From an uncultured Pelagibacteraceae bacterium (GTDB lineage: Bacteria > Pseudomonadota > Alphaproteobacteria > Pelagibacterales > Pelagibacteraceae), in NCBI GenBank assembly GCA_902576335.1, contig CACGVC010000003.1, positions 90,001-140,040 on the forward strand: a DNA stretch of 50,040 bases, read 5' to 3'. The stretch's first letter is position 1; every line of letters begins with the position of its first letter. A program made the translations under genes and the position numbers. Below are positions 1 through 9,855 of this stretch, one piece after another. The notes beneath the pieces were generated by a model. It was not told where the DNA came from and searched no databases. It worked only from the letters and a program-made list of their open reading frames with translations.

Positions 1-936
1 AGTGTTGGTAAGGTTCTGCGCGTATCTTCGAATTAAACCACATGCTCCACTACTTGTGCGGGTCCCCGTCAATTCATTTGAGTTTTAACCTTGCGGTCGT
101 ACTCCCCAGGCGGTGTGTTTATCGCTTTCGCTGCGACACTGAAAAATAAATTTCCAACGTCTAACACACATCGTTTACGGCATGGACTACGAGGGTATCT
201 AATCCTCTTCGCTACCCATGCTTTCGTTCCTCAGTGTCAGTAATGATCCAGAAAGCTGCCTTCGCAATTGGTATTCTTTCTAATATCTACGAATTTCACC
301 TCTACACTAGAAATTCTGCTTTCCTCTATCAAACTCTAGCTGAAAAGTTTTGATGGCAGTTCCAGAGTTAAGCTCTGGGATTTCACCACCAACTTTTTCA
401 ACCACCTACGAACTCTTTAAGCCCAGTAATTCCGAACTACGCTAGGTCCCTTCGTATTACCGCGGCTGCTGGCACGAAGTTAGCCGGACCTTCTTATTCG
501 GGTACAGTCATTTTCTTCCCCGACGAAAGAGCTTTACAACCCAAAGGCCTTCTTCACTCACGCGGCATCGCTGCATCAGAGTTTCCTCCATTGTGCAAGA
601 TTCCCCACTGCTGCCTCCCGTAGGAGTTTGGGCCGTGTCTCAGTCCCAATGTGGCTGATCATCCTCTCAAATCAGCTATTGATCAAAGTCTTGGTAGGCC
701 ATTACCCTACCAACAAACTAATCAAGTGCAGGCTCATCCAATGGTGCATAAAGCTTTCTCCGTAAAGACTTATCCGGTATTAGCACAAGTTTCCTCGTGT
801 TATTCCAGGCCAAAGGGTAGATACCTACATGTTACTCACCCGTCTGCCACTAAGTATTGCTACTTCGTTCGACTTGCATGTGTTAGGCGTGCCGCCAGCG
901 TACGTTCTGAGCCATGATCAAACTCTCAAGTTTAAA
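1..936 (-). rRNA. rrs: 16S ribosomal RNA, partial (5' two thirds)
   Basis: Small-subunit rRNA on the minus strand; its 3' third lies beyond the left edge. Visible universal sites are the 5' segment AGAGTTTGATCATGGCTCAG (reverse complement near 911-930), the 515-region GTGCCAGCAGCCGCGGTAA (457-475) and ATTAGATACCC near 190-205. The 5' end at about 936 is estimated by comparison with the E. coli start and could be off by a few bases. At the 806R primer site (183-202) the reverse-primer strand reads GGACTACGAGGGTATCTAAT, with G where the original primer allows only A, C or T; this mismatch is the known SAR11 bias. Together with the short alphaproteobacterial V3 region this supports a SAR11 assignment. 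Any protein-like open frame inside it (for example 651-917 plus) is not a gene. Confidence 0.98.
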
Positions 937-1133
937 AACGGCGCACACTAGCTTCTATATAAATTCTAAGAATAAAATTTATATAAATGTTGAAGTGTGT
1001 ACGACAAATTTTTGGTAACCTTAACCGTCCACACTTCTCTTCTTAAATATTTACTTTTTAAATAGCTAATTGAGACTAAATAATCTCAATAAATCCAAGA
1101 AAATATAGTCGAAACTTGATATTTTTTGGAAAG
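937..1133 (-). promoter_or_regulatory. 16S rRNA leader with alternative hairpins
   Basis: Transcribed spacer between the rRNA promoter and mature 16S. It contains a 6-bp hairpin TTGAGA/TCTCAA (1070-1089) and a set of three complementary segments. ATATAAAT at 957-964 pairs perfectly with ATTTATAT at 977-984. GAAGTGTG at 992-999 pairs perfectly with CACACTTC at 1030-1037, and its GTGTG part can instead pair with CACAC at 944-948. The middle element can therefore join one hairpin or the other. Such stems usually serve rRNA processing (RNase III) or antitermination; which applies here is inference. No protein gene is seen in 937-1273. Confidence 0.5.
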
Positions 1134-1140
1134 GAAGTTG

Positions 1141-1168
1141 CTTATAGGCTAATATTTAGGGAAATCAA
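1141..1168 (-). promoter_or_regulatory. Putative rRNA promoter (-35 TTGATT, 16 bp, -10 TATAAG)
   Basis: Read on the minus strand, TTGATT (1163-1168) and TATAAG (1141-1146) are separated by 16 bp, predicting a start near 1134, about 200 nt before mature 16S. This is the best sigma70-like pair in the divergent region between rrs and the M23 peptidase gene. It is a visual match only. Confidence 0.5.
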
Positions 1169-1188
1169 GCATTTAACTATAAAAAAAT

Positions 1189-1222
1189 CAAAAAAAAACC
1201 TTATTTTACTGGCTTTTTTTTG
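1189..1222. terminator. A/T hairpin, possible bidirectional terminator or insulator
   Basis: A run of A followed by CC, a 10-nt loop, then GGC and a run of T forms an imperfect hairpin with T-tracts on both strands. It lies between divergent units (rrs promoter and the peptidase gene), where no transcript obviously needs to end, so a role in insulating the two units is only a guess. The stem is mostly A-T and may be coincidental in this AT-rich DNA. Confidence 0.25.
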
Positions 1223-1273
1223 TTATTTTCAGGCGCTTAAAACTTTTAATTGCATAATCTAAAAATTGTTAAA

Positions 1274-2566
1274 ATGCTAAATAAAATCAAAAAAAAATTA
1301 AGAAATAACACTGAAATTATAGCTTTAGGTTTGTTATTATTAACCACTATACTTTCAACTACTTATTACAACTTCAACAAACAAAAAATTTATAATAATT
1401 ACAAAAATATAATTAATAACGTTTATTTTAAAAAAACAGTCAATAACGTTTTTGAAAATCTCGAACCAAAATTTAAAACTATAACTCATAAAATAAGAGA
1501 GGGAGAAACATTTGACAAAATTCTAAAAAATTATTCAATACAAGAAGAAGAGATATTAAGTATTAAAAAAAAATTATCAAAAAAGATTAATATTAACAAA
1601 TTAAATACTAATCAGAAAATACAGTTTACTCTAAATCAATCCGACAATCAATTAAAAGAATTTATTTTTCAAATTTCTAATTCAGAAAAAATATATTTAA
1701 CTAAAAATAATGAAAAAAAAGATTTTAACCAAGAAATTATTTTAACAAAATTAAACAAGGAAATTATTTATAAAGAAAATACAATTCTTAATAGCTTGTA
1801 TAACTCAGCTTCAAAAAAAATGGTTCCAATTAACACTATAATTGAATTTGCGAGAATTTATGGTTTCGAAGTTGATTTTCAAAGAGATATAAGAAAACGT
1901 GATAGTTTTCAAATAATGTATGAGGTTTATAAAGATGATAATAAAAAGATAATTGAAACTGGAGAAATCCTTTTTGCTAATTTAAAATTAAGTGGACAAG
2001 ACAAACCTTTATATTTTTTCGACTCAAAAAATATTAGAGGACATTTTGATAAGAGTGGAAAAAGTAGTCAGAAAGCTTTAATGAAAACACCAATCAATGG
2101 AGCAAGATTATCTTCTCCATTTGGAATGAGAAAGCATCCAATAGATGGATTTAATAAAATGCATCGTGGAACCGATTTTGCAGCTCCATTAGGCACACCC
2201 ATAATGGCGTCTGGTAATGGGGTTATAAAAAAAGCTGGATGGTGCGGAGGAGGTGGAAATTGTGTAGTAATAAAGCACAACTCAACTTATCAAACAGTTT
2301 ATGCACATATGTCTAAGTTTGCTAGTGGAATTAGAAGTGGAGTGAGAGTTAAGCAAGGGCAAACGATTGGATTTGTAGGCTCGACTGGTAAATCAACTGG
2401 ACCTCATCTTCATTATGAGGTGATTGTAAATGGAAAAAAAATTAATTCCCAAACACTTAAATTACCTTCTGGAAAAATATTAAAAGGTAAAGAGAGAGAG
2501 CTTTTTGAAACTTCAAAAATAAAATTGGATGTTTTAAAGTCAGAAAAAATTATTGGTTTAAATTAG
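1274..2566 (+). CDS. Membrane-anchored M23 (LytM-type) metallopeptidase
   Basis: Predicted zinc endopeptidase that cuts peptidoglycan cross-bridges in the periplasm, acting in cell-wall growth or division. I chose the ATG at 1274; a TTG at 1250 in frame would add eight residues. After a lysine-rich start there is one hydrophobic segment (about residues 12-27, ALGLLLLTTIL), an anchor or uncleaved signal. A low-complexity Lys/Asn-rich stalk follows, with a LysM-like or OapA-like stretch around residues 65-120. The C-terminal M23 domain has both zinc motifs: HxxxD as HRGTD (H297, D301) and HLH (H378, H380). All metal ligands are present, so it should be active rather than an EnvC/NlpD-type degenerate activator. 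It is divergent from rrs and convergent with the DUF4167 gene (one base apart). Confidence 0.9.
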   Translation: MLNKIKKKLRNNTEIIALGLLLLTTILSTTYYNFNKQKIYNNYKNIINNVYFKKTVNNVFENLEPKFKTITHKIREGETFDKILKNYSIQEEEILSIKKKLSKKININKLNTNQKIQFTLNQSDNQLKEFIFQISNSEKIYLTKNNEKKDFNQEIILTKLNKEIIYKENTILNSLYNSASKKMVPINTIIEFARIYGFEVDFQRDIRKRDSFQIMYEVYKDDNKKIIETGEILFANLKLSGQDKPLYFFDSKNIRGHFDKSGKSSQKALMKTPINGARLSSPFGMRKHPIDGFNKMHRGTDFAAPLGTPIMASGNGVIKKAGWCGGGGNCVVIKHNSTYQTVYAHMSKFASGIRSGVRVKQGQTIGFVGSTGKSTGPHLHYEVIVNGKKINSQTLKLPSGKILKGKERELFETSKIKLDVLKSEKIIGLN

Positions 2567-2567
2567 T

Positions 2568-2978
2568 CTAATTTTGCTCGACTTTTATATTTTCTGATTC
2601 TTTAATTTCTAGAGATTTTTCTCCATGTTTTTGAACTTTTTTTAAAAAGTTTTTCTCATCTTCTTTAGATGATTTATCATCAAATTTTTTTTTTTGGATT
2701 TCTCTTTCACTTAATACTCTTGTAAAATGATCAGCATGTTGAAAATAATTTTCTGATAAAATCTTGTCACCAGTGGACAATGCTTCCCTAGCTAGATTGT
2801 TATATTTCTCAATTAACTTGGATGCATTATGATTGTTTCTGCCAGATATTTTCCGTTGAAAAGTATCATTATTTGAAAAATTGTTATTATATTTATTTCT
2901 TTCACCATTAACCTTAAAATTTCTATCGTTTCTTCTAAAGTTATTCCTTCTTATATTGTTATTTCTAAATGTAACCAT
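2568..2978 (-). CDS. DUF4167 domain protein
   Basis: A 136-residue hydrophilic protein. The N-terminal 45 residues are Asn/Arg-rich and probably disordered, possibly RNA-binding by composition. The middle (residues 50-92) carries the recognisable core: a helix ASKLIEKYNNLAREAL, then GDKILSENYFQHADHF, typical of the alphaproteobacterial DUF4167 family. The C-terminus is a charged Lys/Glu tail. Function is not known. It follows prmC by 7 nt in the order prfA-prmC-DUF4167 that is common in alphaproteobacteria, so it is likely co-transcribed with release-factor genes; a link to translation is inference from that context. Confidence 0.85.
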   Translation of the reverse strand: MVTFRNNNIRRNNFRRNDRNFKVNGERNKYNNNFSNNDTFQRKISGRNNHNASKLIEKYNNLAREALSTGDKILSENYFQHADHFTRVLSEREIQKKKFDDKSSKEDEKNFLKKVQKHGEKSLEIKESENIKVEQN

Positions 2979-2985
2979 TATTTTT

Positions 2986-3828
2986 TTATATTTTAACGCT
3001 CACTATACATCGATTATTTTTGGCTAAATCTTTAGCAACATCTTTAATATAATATCCATTTTTTCTTAAAATTTTTTTCACATTATCTGTTTGATTATAA
3101 GCAATCTCAAGAATTAAAATGCCATTTTTCTTTATAAGCTTTGACGAATTATTAATAACTTTTTTAATTTTAAATAAACCATCTAAACCACCATCTAAAG
3201 CCGAAAGCGGTTCATAATCAAAAACATCTTTTTCCATATACTTCAAGTCAAATTTCTTGATGTATGGGGGATTAGATACAATTAAATCATATTTGCCATA
3301 ATTAAAATTGTCAATATCTGATTTAAATAACCTTAATCTATCATCTAAATTAAGTTTTTTTGCATTAACCATACAAATATCGAGGGTTTTCTTGGAAATA
3401 TCAATTCCTGTGCCATAAAAACTTTCTCTCTCTTTCAAAATGGACAATAGTATACATCCTGAGCCTATACCGATATCTAGTATTTTTAGCCTCGATTTAT
3501 TTTTTGTTAATTTTAAGGTTTGCTCAATAATAATCTCTGTATCCGGTCTTGGAATAAGAACATCTTTATTTACATCAAATTCATATTTCCAAAATTCTTT
3601 TTTACCAACTAAATATGCGATTGGTTTTTTTTTTGAACGTTGTTCAATTAAGTTATTATAAAGCATGATTTCTTTATTTGATAAATCTTTATTATAATTT
3701 AAAATTATATCTATGCGATTTTTTTGAAAGACTTTTGACATTAAAATTTCACTATCAAGTTTATAAGATTTGATACCATTTTTTTTTAATATATTGTCCC
3801 CTTTTTTAAGAGCTTCAAAAATATTCAT
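2986..3828 (-). CDS. prmC: Peptide chain release factor N5-glutamine methyltransferase
   Basis: PrmC (HemK) methylates the glutamine of the GGQ motif in release factors RF1 and RF2, using S-adenosylmethionine, in the cytoplasm. The sequence has an N-terminal helical substrate-recognition domain (residues 1-80), the SAM motif DIGIGSGCI (118-126) and the catalytic NPPY at 186-189, which binds the target glutamine. Length 280 is normal. It lies 9 nt after prfA, which encodes its substrate, so enzyme and substrate are made from one transcript. Confidence 0.96.
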   Translation of the reverse strand: MNIFEALKKGDNILKKNGIKSYKLDSEILMSKVFQKNRIDIILNYNKDLSNKEIMLYNNLIEQRSKKKPIAYLVGKKEFWKYEFDVNKDVLIPRPDTEIIIEQTLKLTKNKSRLKILDIGIGSGCILLSILKERESFYGTGIDISKKTLDICMVNAKKLNLDDRLRLFKSDIDNFNYGKYDLIVSNPPYIKKFDLKYMEKDVFDYEPLSALDGGLDGLFKIKKVINNSSKLIKKNGILILEIAYNQTDNVKKILRKNGYYIKDVAKDLAKNNRCIVSVKI

Positions 3829-3837
3829 ATATTCCTA

Positions 3838-4908
3838 TTATAGATTGCTTAAACTTTCTTCTTGAGCTCTTAATGAAAGTGACTCGATCATTTCATCAAA
3901 CGCTTCCCCCTCTAAAAACTCCTCAAGTTTGTGTAAAGTTAAATTAATTCTATGATCCGTAACCCTTCCTTGGGGAAAATTATAAGTTCGTATTCTTTCG
4001 GACCTATCACCTGTTCCAATTTTACTTTTCCTATCTTTAGATCTTTCTTTATCAATTCTAGATCTTTCTAACTCGTATAACCTCGCTCTTAAAATTTTTA
4101 AACCTTTAGCCTTATTTTTATGCTGTGATTTTTCATCTTGTTGAGAAACCGAAATTCCACTAGGTATATGCGTAATCCTCACAGCACTATCTGTTGTATT
4201 TACGGATTGTCCACCAGGCCCACCAGCTCTAAAGACATCTATACGTAAATCAGCGTCATTTATTTTTAAATCGACCTCTTCAGCCTCAGGTAATACAGCT
4301 ACAGTAGCTGCAGAAGTGTGTACTCTACCCTGAGTTTCAGTATCTGGAACTCTTTGCACCCTATGGACACCACTTTCATATTTAAGAGTAGAATAAATAT
4401 TAATCCCTTTTATAGACGCTATAACCTCTTTTAATCCTCCAGCTTCACTTTTTGAAATTGATATTATTTCTAAAAACCATTTTTTTTTACTGCTCACTTT
4501 CTCATACATTTTAAAAAGATCTGAAGCAAATAAACTAGCTTCAAGACCTCCAGTTCCTGCTCTTATTTCGATAATTGCATTTTTTTTATCTGCCTCATCT
4601 TTAGGTAATAAAAATAATTTTAATTTTTTTTCATTTTTTTTATACTGTGTCTCTAAATCTGTTAGCTCAATTTCTGCCATTTTTAATAACTCGGAGTCAG
4701 AATTCTCATCAACTAAAATTTTCTCCAATTCACTTTTATCCTTTTCGAATGATAAATATTTTTTTGCATCTTCAATTATTTCATTTAAGTCAGAGTATTC
4801 TTTTGATTTTTCAGCAAAAAATTTTTTATCAACATCTCCTGAGGATAATTCTCTCTCTAAATTTGCATGTTTGTTTATCAAATCATTGATGGTTTTATCA
4901 GGAATCAT
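3838..4908 (-). CDS. prfA: Peptide chain release factor 1
   Basis: RF1 reads UAA and UAG stop codons and triggers peptide release on the ribosome. The start is the ATG at 4908, one base after the ispG stop, giving MIPDKTIND; the open frame continues upstream into ispG but that part does not resemble RF1. The GGQ motif (about residues 232-234, in [10 protein letters not shown]) is intact. The stop-recognition tripeptide appears as PDT in [16 protein letters not shown], matching the PxT of RF1 rather than the SPF of RF2. Length 356 is typical. It sits in the minus-strand run lysC-ispG-prfA-prmC. Confidence 0.97.
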   Translation of the reverse strand: MIPDKTINDLINKHANLERELSSGDVDKKFFAEKSKEYSDLNEIIEDAKKYLSFEKDKSELEKILVDENSDSELLKMAEIELTDLETQYKKNEKKLKLFLLPKDEADKKNAIIEIRAGTGGLEASLFASDLFKMYEKVSSKKKWFLEIISISKSEAGGLKEVIASIKGINIYSTLKYESGVHRVQRVPDTETQGRVHTSAATVAVLPEAEEVDLKINDADLRIDVFRAGGPGGQSVNTTDSAVRITHIPSGISVSQQDEKSQHKNKAKGLKILRARLYELERSRIDKERSKDRKSKIGTGDRSERIRTYNFPQGRVTDHRINLTLHKLEEFLEGEAFDEMIESLSLRAQEESLSNL

Positions 4909-4909
4909 C

Positions 4910-6007
4910 TTAGCTATTTTCCAACTCAGAAGCCTTTTTTTCAACCTCAAACACAACCTTATCAATCATATCATTAGTTAAAACTTTTTCTGTTTGTACT
5001 CCAGATAAATACAACATGTTACTCCCTTTTCTACCACCGGTGATGCCGACATCTGTCATCGCAGCTTCTCCAGGACCATTAACCACACAACCAATTATTG
5101 AGAGTGTTATGGGTTTTGTAATATGCGCGAGTCTTTTTTCCAATACTTTTACAGTTTCAATTACTTGAAAACCTTGTCTAGCACATGAAGGACAAGAAAT
5201 AATTCTTACTCCTCTCTCTCTTAAATTTAGCGACTTAAGTATTTCGTTTCCTATTTTAACTTCTTTTACAGGATCATCAGACAGAGATATTCTAATTGTA
5301 TCTCCGATACCTTCTAAAAGTAATGCTCCTAATCCAATAGAGGATTTTATACTTCCTGACACAAAACTTCCCGCTTCAGTTATTCCGAGGTGCAAAGGAT
5401 AATCAATTTTTTTTGATAATTGACGATAGGCTTCAATTGATAAAAAAATATCTGATGATTTAACGCTTATCTTTAAATTTTTAAAATTTTCATCTTCTAA
5501 GATTTTTATATTTCTTAAAGCACTCTCAACTAATGCCTCTGGACAGGGCTCTTTAAATTTTTCCAATATGTCTTTTTCTAGAGAACCTGCATTAACACCT
5601 ACTCTAATTGCGCAATTATTTGCAGTTGCTGCTCTAACGACTTCTTTAATTTTATTTATATTTCCTATGTTCCCTGGATTTATTCTTAGACAACTAGCAC
5701 CGTTCTCAGCTGCTTCTATTGCTCTTTTGAAATGAAAATGAATATCCGCAACTATAGGCACATCAACATGTTTTACAATTTCCTTAAGTGCTTTTGTTGA
5801 CGCCTCATCAGGACAAGAAACTCTAACTATGTCAGCGCCTTCATTATGAATATCATTTATCTGATTAATGGTAGCTTTTATATCTGTAGTTAAAGTATTT
5901 GTCATAGACTGAACTGTGATGGGGTTATCACCACCAACCATTACTTTGCCAACACTAATCGCTTTTGTTTTTCTTCTTTTAATATCTCTAAATGGTCTTA
6001 AACTCAT
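4910..6007 (-). CDS. ispG: 4-hydroxy-3-methylbut-2-enyl diphosphate synthase (flavodoxin/ferredoxin)
   Basis: IspG (GcpE) converts MEcPP to HMBPP, the penultimate step of the non-mevalonate isoprenoid pathway, with a [4Fe-4S] cluster. The TIM-barrel half contains [11 protein letters not shown]. The C-terminal half has the cluster ligands in CPSCARQG and [10 protein letters not shown], the family hallmark. Length 365 is normal for the short bacterial form. It begins 2 nt after lysC and ends one base before prfA. In many alphaproteobacteria ptsP lies between lysC and prfA; here ispG occupies that position. Confidence 0.97.
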   Translation of the reverse strand: MSLRPFRDIKRRKTKAISVGKVMVGGDNPITVQSMTNTLTTDIKATINQINDIHNEGADIVRVSCPDEASTKALKEIVKHVDVPIVADIHFHFKRAIEAAENGASCLRINPGNIGNINKIKEVVRAATANNCAIRVGVNAGSLEKDILEKFKEPCPEALVESALRNIKILEDENFKNLKISVKSSDIFLSIEAYRQLSKKIDYPLHLGITEAGSFVSGSIKSSIGLGALLLEGIGDTIRISLSDDPVKEVKIGNEILKSLNLRERGVRIISCPSCARQGFQVIETVKVLEKRLAHITKPITLSIIGCVVNGPGEAAMTDVGITGGRKGSNMLYLSGVQTEKVLTNDMIDKVVFEVEKKASELENS

Positions 6008-6009
6008 GA

Positions 6010-7224
6010 TTAATTATCTAATTTAAATTCTTTATGTAAAGCAATTAATGCTTTTTTAGTATTTCTTTTGTCAATCAAAACTGAAATTTTAATTTCAGAA
6101 GTTGAAATAACTTGAATATTTATATTTTTTTTTGCAAGAGACTGAAACATTCTAAATGTTACCCCGGGTGTTGTCACCATTCCAACTCCTATAATTGAAA
6201 GTTTAGATACATCTTTTTTTAATAATATCTTTCTAAATTTAATATTTTTATTAGATTCAATTATCTTTTTAGTTCTGTTTAAGTCATCCGTTTTAATAGT
6301 AAATGTTAAATCAGTTTCATTCCCATTCGCTGAAATATTTTGAACAACCATATCAACATTAATCAAGTTTTTTGATAAAGGTTTAAATATCATTGCAGCA
6401 ACACCAGGTTTATCTTTGACACCTACTAAAGTAACTTTAGCATCATTCTGAGTTGAAGAAATACCTGCAATAATTTTATTATTAATAATATTCTTTCTTT
6501 TTGTGATCAATGTTCCTGGTTTTTTTTTAAATGATGACTTTACCTCTATGTTGACCCTATTTAAACGCGCATCCTGAATTGATGCTGGCTGCATAACTTT
6601 TGCACCTAAAGAAGCCATCTCCAACATTTCTTCGTAAGAAATTACTTTTATTTTTCTTGCTTTTTTTAATTTATTTGGGTCTGTCGTATAAACACCCTCT
6701 ACATCAGTATAAATTATACATCTCTCTGCTTTAAAAAATTTGGCCAGCATAATTGCACTAGCATCCGACCCACCTCTTCCGGTCGTTTTTATTCTCTCAC
6801 TAGCATCAATACCTTGGAAACCAGTCACAATTGGTATTCCACCTTTTTTGAGATAATCTAAAATTTTTTTTTTGTAGATAGACAAAATTTTTGCATTTTT
6901 ATGACTGCCTTCAGTAATGATTGGTATTTGCCAAGATAACCAAGAACGAGATTTTAAGCCAATATGTGATAATCTTCCAGCAATTAAAGAGCATGCTACC
7001 TGTTCTCCAGATGAAACAAGAACATCATATTCAGAAGGTAAAAAATTTTCACTTATCTCTTTTGATTTTTTTATTAAATCATTTGTAACCCCACTCATAG
7101 CTGAAGATACTACAATAATTTTATACTTTTTTTTGTGATATGAATTAATAATATTAGCAACATTTTTAATTCTTTTAATGCTACCTACAGATGTTCCTCC
7201 AAATTTTAAAACTACAATTTTCAT
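6010..7224 (-). CDS. lysC: Aspartate kinase
   Basis: Phosphorylates aspartate, the first step to lysine, threonine, methionine and diaminopimelate. The N-terminal kinase domain opens with the ATP-site motif KFGGTSVG (residues 7-14) and has the substrate-site segment [11 protein letters not shown] near 147-157. Two ACT domains follow (about 265-400), with [12 protein letters not shown] and [12 protein letters not shown], which normally bind lysine and/or threonine for feedback inhibition. Length 404 fits a monofunctional alphaproteobacterial enzyme. It is the first gene of the minus-strand run and is divergent from ubiG across 62 bp. Confidence 0.96.
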   Translation of the reverse strand: MKIVVLKFGGTSVGSIKRIKNVANIINSYHKKKYKIIVVSSAMSGVTNDLIKKSKEISENFLPSEYDVLVSSGEQVACSLIAGRLSHIGLKSRSWLSWQIPIITEGSHKNAKILSIYKKKILDYLKKGGIPIVTGFQGIDASERIKTTGRGGSDASAIMLAKFFKAERCIIYTDVEGVYTTDPNKLKKARKIKVISYEEMLEMASLGAKVMQPASIQDARLNRVNIEVKSSFKKKPGTLITKRKNIINNKIIAGISSTQNDAKVTLVGVKDKPGVAAMIFKPLSKNLINVDMVVQNISANGNETDLTFTIKTDDLNRTKKIIESNKNIKFRKILLKKDVSKLSIIGVGMVTTPGVTFRMFQSLAKKNINIQVISTSEIKISVLIDKRNTKKALIALHKEFKLDN

Positions 7225-7286
7225 GAATAAATATTTTTAAATTAAAATATTGATTAAATTCATCTTGAATATAAAATTTACTTAAA

Positions 7287-8015
7287 ATGAAAACTAACAC
7301 AATTAATAAAAAAGAAATAGAAAAATTTTCTAAAATTGCTGAAGAATGGTGGGATCCCAAAGGAAAATTTAAACCATTGCATAATTTTAACCCTCTAAGG
7401 ATTTCTTATCTAAAAGATAATATTATTAAAACTTTCAATATTCAAAAAAAAGATAAAATCCTCTCTGGAGTAAAAATTTTAGATATAGGTTGTGGTGGAG
7501 GATTATTATGTGAGCCTATGTCAAGACTTGGTGCCGAAGTTTTTGGAATGGACGCATCTAAAAAAAATATTGAGGTAGCAAAAATTCATGCAAAAAAGAG
7601 TAACTTAAATATTAAATATTTTTGTTCATCACCTGAAAAATTTAAGTCAGATTTAAAATTTGATGTTATACTTAATATGGAAATTATTGAACATGTAGAA
7701 GATGTAGATTTCTTTTTAAAATCATGCTCAAAGTTTTTGAAAAAGAATGGTGTTATGTTCGTTGCAACATTAAATAAAACATTAAAATCTTACCTTTTTG
7801 CAATTATAGGTGCTGAATATATCCTTAAGTGGCTTCCAATTGGAACTCACGATTGGGAAAAATTTGTAAAGCCTGAGGAATTAATTAGAATAACAAAAAA
7901 ATATGATCTTACTTTAAACGATTTGAAAGGAGTAAAACTTAATTTGTTAACAAATAATTGGGAGTTAAGTGCTGATAAATCAGTTAATTATATTGCAAAA
8001 TTTATTAAGATATAA
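7287..8015 (+). CDS. ubiG: Ubiquinone biosynthesis O-methyltransferase
   Basis: UbiG carries out both O-methylations of the ubiquinone ring with S-adenosylmethionine. Family signs are the N-terminal FSKIAEEWWDPKGKFKPLH, the SAM motif ILDIGCGGGLLCEP (about residues 67-80) and MEIIEHVEDV (about 132-141). Length 242 is standard. It lies alone between divergent lysC and convergent DUF1178, so it is probably a single-gene unit. Ubiquinone fits an obligately aerobic respiration with the cytochrome c encoded at 20361. Confidence 0.95.
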   Translation: MKTNTINKKEIEKFSKIAEEWWDPKGKFKPLHNFNPLRISYLKDNIIKTFNIQKKDKILSGVKILDIGCGGGLLCEPMSRLGAEVFGMDASKKNIEVAKIHAKKSNLNIKYFCSSPEKFKSDLKFDVILNMEIIEHVEDVDFFLKSCSKFLKKNGVMFVATLNKTLKSYLFAIIGAEYILKWLPIGTHDWEKFVKPEELIRITKKYDLTLNDLKGVKLNLLTNNWELSADKSVNYIAKFIKI

Positions 8016-8021
8016 CTGAAA

Positions 8022-8450
8022 TTAATTATTATTGTCTTCTATCCAAGGAATAATTTCTGCTTCAATCCCCTCCTCCTTCAAGTCTTTAATCTCTTGTCGT
8101 GATGCAGTTCCATAAATTCCTTTATCTTTTTTTTTATTTTTATAATGAATTGATCGAGCTTCGTAAGCAAAGTTTTCACCAACATATTCAAAGTTCTTTT
8201 TTATAAATTTTTGATATTCTTTAATTTTCTGATTAATTTTCTGATATTTATGGTCTTTAATGTTTATATCTTTTTTCCAAGACTTATTTAAAAATTTTGG
8301 TGCCATAAGAGTTTTTTCAACTTTAAGTGACCCGCATTTATGACAATTTAGATAGTTTTTTTTCCTTAGTTTTTCATATTCCCGTGAAGATGCAAACCAA
8401 CTATCAAATGATAATCTACAATTTTTGCATTTTAATTTGTACTTAATCAT
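8022..8450 (-). CDS. DUF1178 family zinc-ribbon protein
   Basis: A 142-residue protein of the alphaproteobacterial DUF1178 family. The N-terminus has two cysteine pairs, CKNC (residues 8-11) and CHKC (36-39), that look like a zinc ribbon around the family segment SFDSWFASSREYE. The C-terminus carries the family-like VGENFAYEARSIHY and GIYGTASRQEI, followed by EGIEAEIIPWI. Function is unknown. It is convergent with ubiG (6 nt) and 38 nt downstream of argJ. Confidence 0.88.
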   Translation of the reverse strand: MIKYKLKCKNCRLSFDSWFASSREYEKLRKKNYLNCHKCGSLKVEKTLMAPKFLNKSWKKDINIKDHKYQKINQKIKEYQKFIKKNFEYVGENFAYEARSIHYKNKKKDKGIYGTASRQEIKDLKEEGIEAEIIPWIEDNNN

Positions 8451-8488
8451 TATTAATAATTAATTATTCAATTTAATATTTCAAGATA

Positions 8489-9790
8489 TTAACTTCTATA
8501 ATCTGAGTTAATCTCAATATATTTTTTTGTGAGGTCCATAGTATAAGTAGTAAATTTTTTTGAACCTTTAAAAATATTTATGTTGATATCAATATTGTCA
8601 TTTTTCATATAATTTATAATATCAGACTCATTATAGTTTAAATTTAATTTTCCGTTATTAATAATGGAAAATTCTCCAAATTTTATAGACAACTTTTCTA
8701 AGTTTATTAGAACATTTGATTTTCCAATTGCCATTACTATCCTTCCCCAATTTGGATCCTCACCTGCTATGGCGGTTTTTACTAAAGGAGAATTGGCAAT
8801 TGAAAAGCCAATCTTTTTTGCATCATCCTCATTTTTACAATTCTCAACGTTAATAGTTATAAATTTAGATGCTCCTTCTCCATCTGAAACTACTCTTTTA
8901 GCCAAACTTAATAAAACCTTTTTTAATGCTTCCTCAAAATCTTTTATTCTTTTATCGTTATAATTTTTAATTCTAGGATGCTTTACTTTACCAGTCGAAA
9001 AAATACTGACCATGTCATTAGTGCTTGTGTCACTATCACAACTAATTGCATTAAAAGTTGTTGAAATATTTTTTTTAAGAAGTTTTTTTAAAATTTCATT
9101 GGACACATCCGCATCTGTAAAAATATAAGCTAGTGTAGTAGCCATATTGGGTTGGATCATCCCAGACCCTTTGGCAATACCAAAAATCTTTACAGAGCTT
9201 CCAGCAATTTTGGAATGCTCCATCGACATTTTAGGTTGTGTGTCAGTTGTCATGATACCTAAAGCTGCTTTCATCCATATATACTTATTCTGAGTATATC
9301 TTATATTTTTTATTAAAACTGGAATCTTACTTTTAATTTTATCCTCTGGGAAAGTTTCTCCAATTGTACCAGTACAACCAAATATAATCTCCTTTGGTTT
9401 AATCATTTTTGGATTATCTTCATCTTCTTTCTGTTTTGCAGTAAGTTCCTGAGAAATCATGTCTGCTATTTTTTCAAGACTTCTGTACCCTTGTCTACCA
9501 GTAAAACAATTTGCATTTCTCGCATTAACTAAAAGCGAATATATTTTTTTTGAGTTTTGATTTAAGTTCCATTTAATATTTTCAGAGATAATTTTTGATT
9601 GTGTGTAAACAGAAGCATAGTTTGCTCCATCTCTAAAATAAAACATTACTAAATCATCTCTAGTATCTTTATAAAGATTTGCACTTACACTGGAAATTGA
9701 AACACCATCAATATGATCTAAATCTTGATATTCTAACATTCTCTTGTTTTTTGATTTAGATAATAAAAAATTAGGTAAATTTAGACCCAT
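8489..9790 (-). CDS. argJ: Bifunctional glutamate N-acetyltransferase / ornithine acetyltransferase
   Basis: ArgJ transfers acetyl from N-acetylornithine to glutamate (and may also use acetyl-CoA) in arginine biosynthesis. The precursor self-cleaves before a catalytic threonine inside KGSGMIQPNMATTL; the usual motif is ATML, here ATTL, with the nucleophilic Thr retained. The C-terminal region includes GEDPNWGRIVMAIGKS, another family hallmark. Length 433 is typical, slightly long at the N-terminus. With argD and argF at 20895-22992 it supplies part of an arginine pathway that is scattered rather than in one operon. It is divergent from secA across 65 bp. Confidence 0.95.
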   Translation of the reverse strand: MGLNLPNFLLSKSKNKRMLEYQDLDHIDGVSISSVSANLYKDTRDDLVMFYFRDGANYASVYTQSKIISENIKWNLNQNSKKIYSLLVNARNANCFTGRQGYRSLEKIADMISQELTAKQKEDEDNPKMIKPKEIIFGCTGTIGETFPEDKIKSKIPVLIKNIRYTQNKYIWMKAALGIMTTDTQPKMSMEHSKIAGSSVKIFGIAKGSGMIQPNMATTLAYIFTDADVSNEILKKLLKKNISTTFNAISCDSDTSTNDMVSIFSTGKVKHPRIKNYNDKRIKDFEEALKKVLLSLAKRVVSDGEGASKFITINVENCKNEDDAKKIGFSIANSPLVKTAIAGEDPNWGRIVMAIGKSNVLINLEKLSIKFGEFSIINNGKLNLNYNESDIINYMKNDNIDININIFKGSKKFTTYTMDLTKKYIEINSDYRS

Positions 9791-9855
9791 GGTATTTAAA
9801 ATATTTATTTATTAATTATATTAAAGGATATAAGTAAATAATAAATCAAAAACTA

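Noticed and set aside
651..917. 88-codon open frame on the plus strand
   Set aside because: It lies antisense to conserved 16S rRNA helices and has no protein-like features.
4600..4900. Plus-strand frames of 60-130 codons opposite prfA, dnaX, hisD and other genes
   Set aside because: They are antisense shadows of AT-rich coding sequence, hydrophobic or low in complexity, with no ribosome site or family resemblance.
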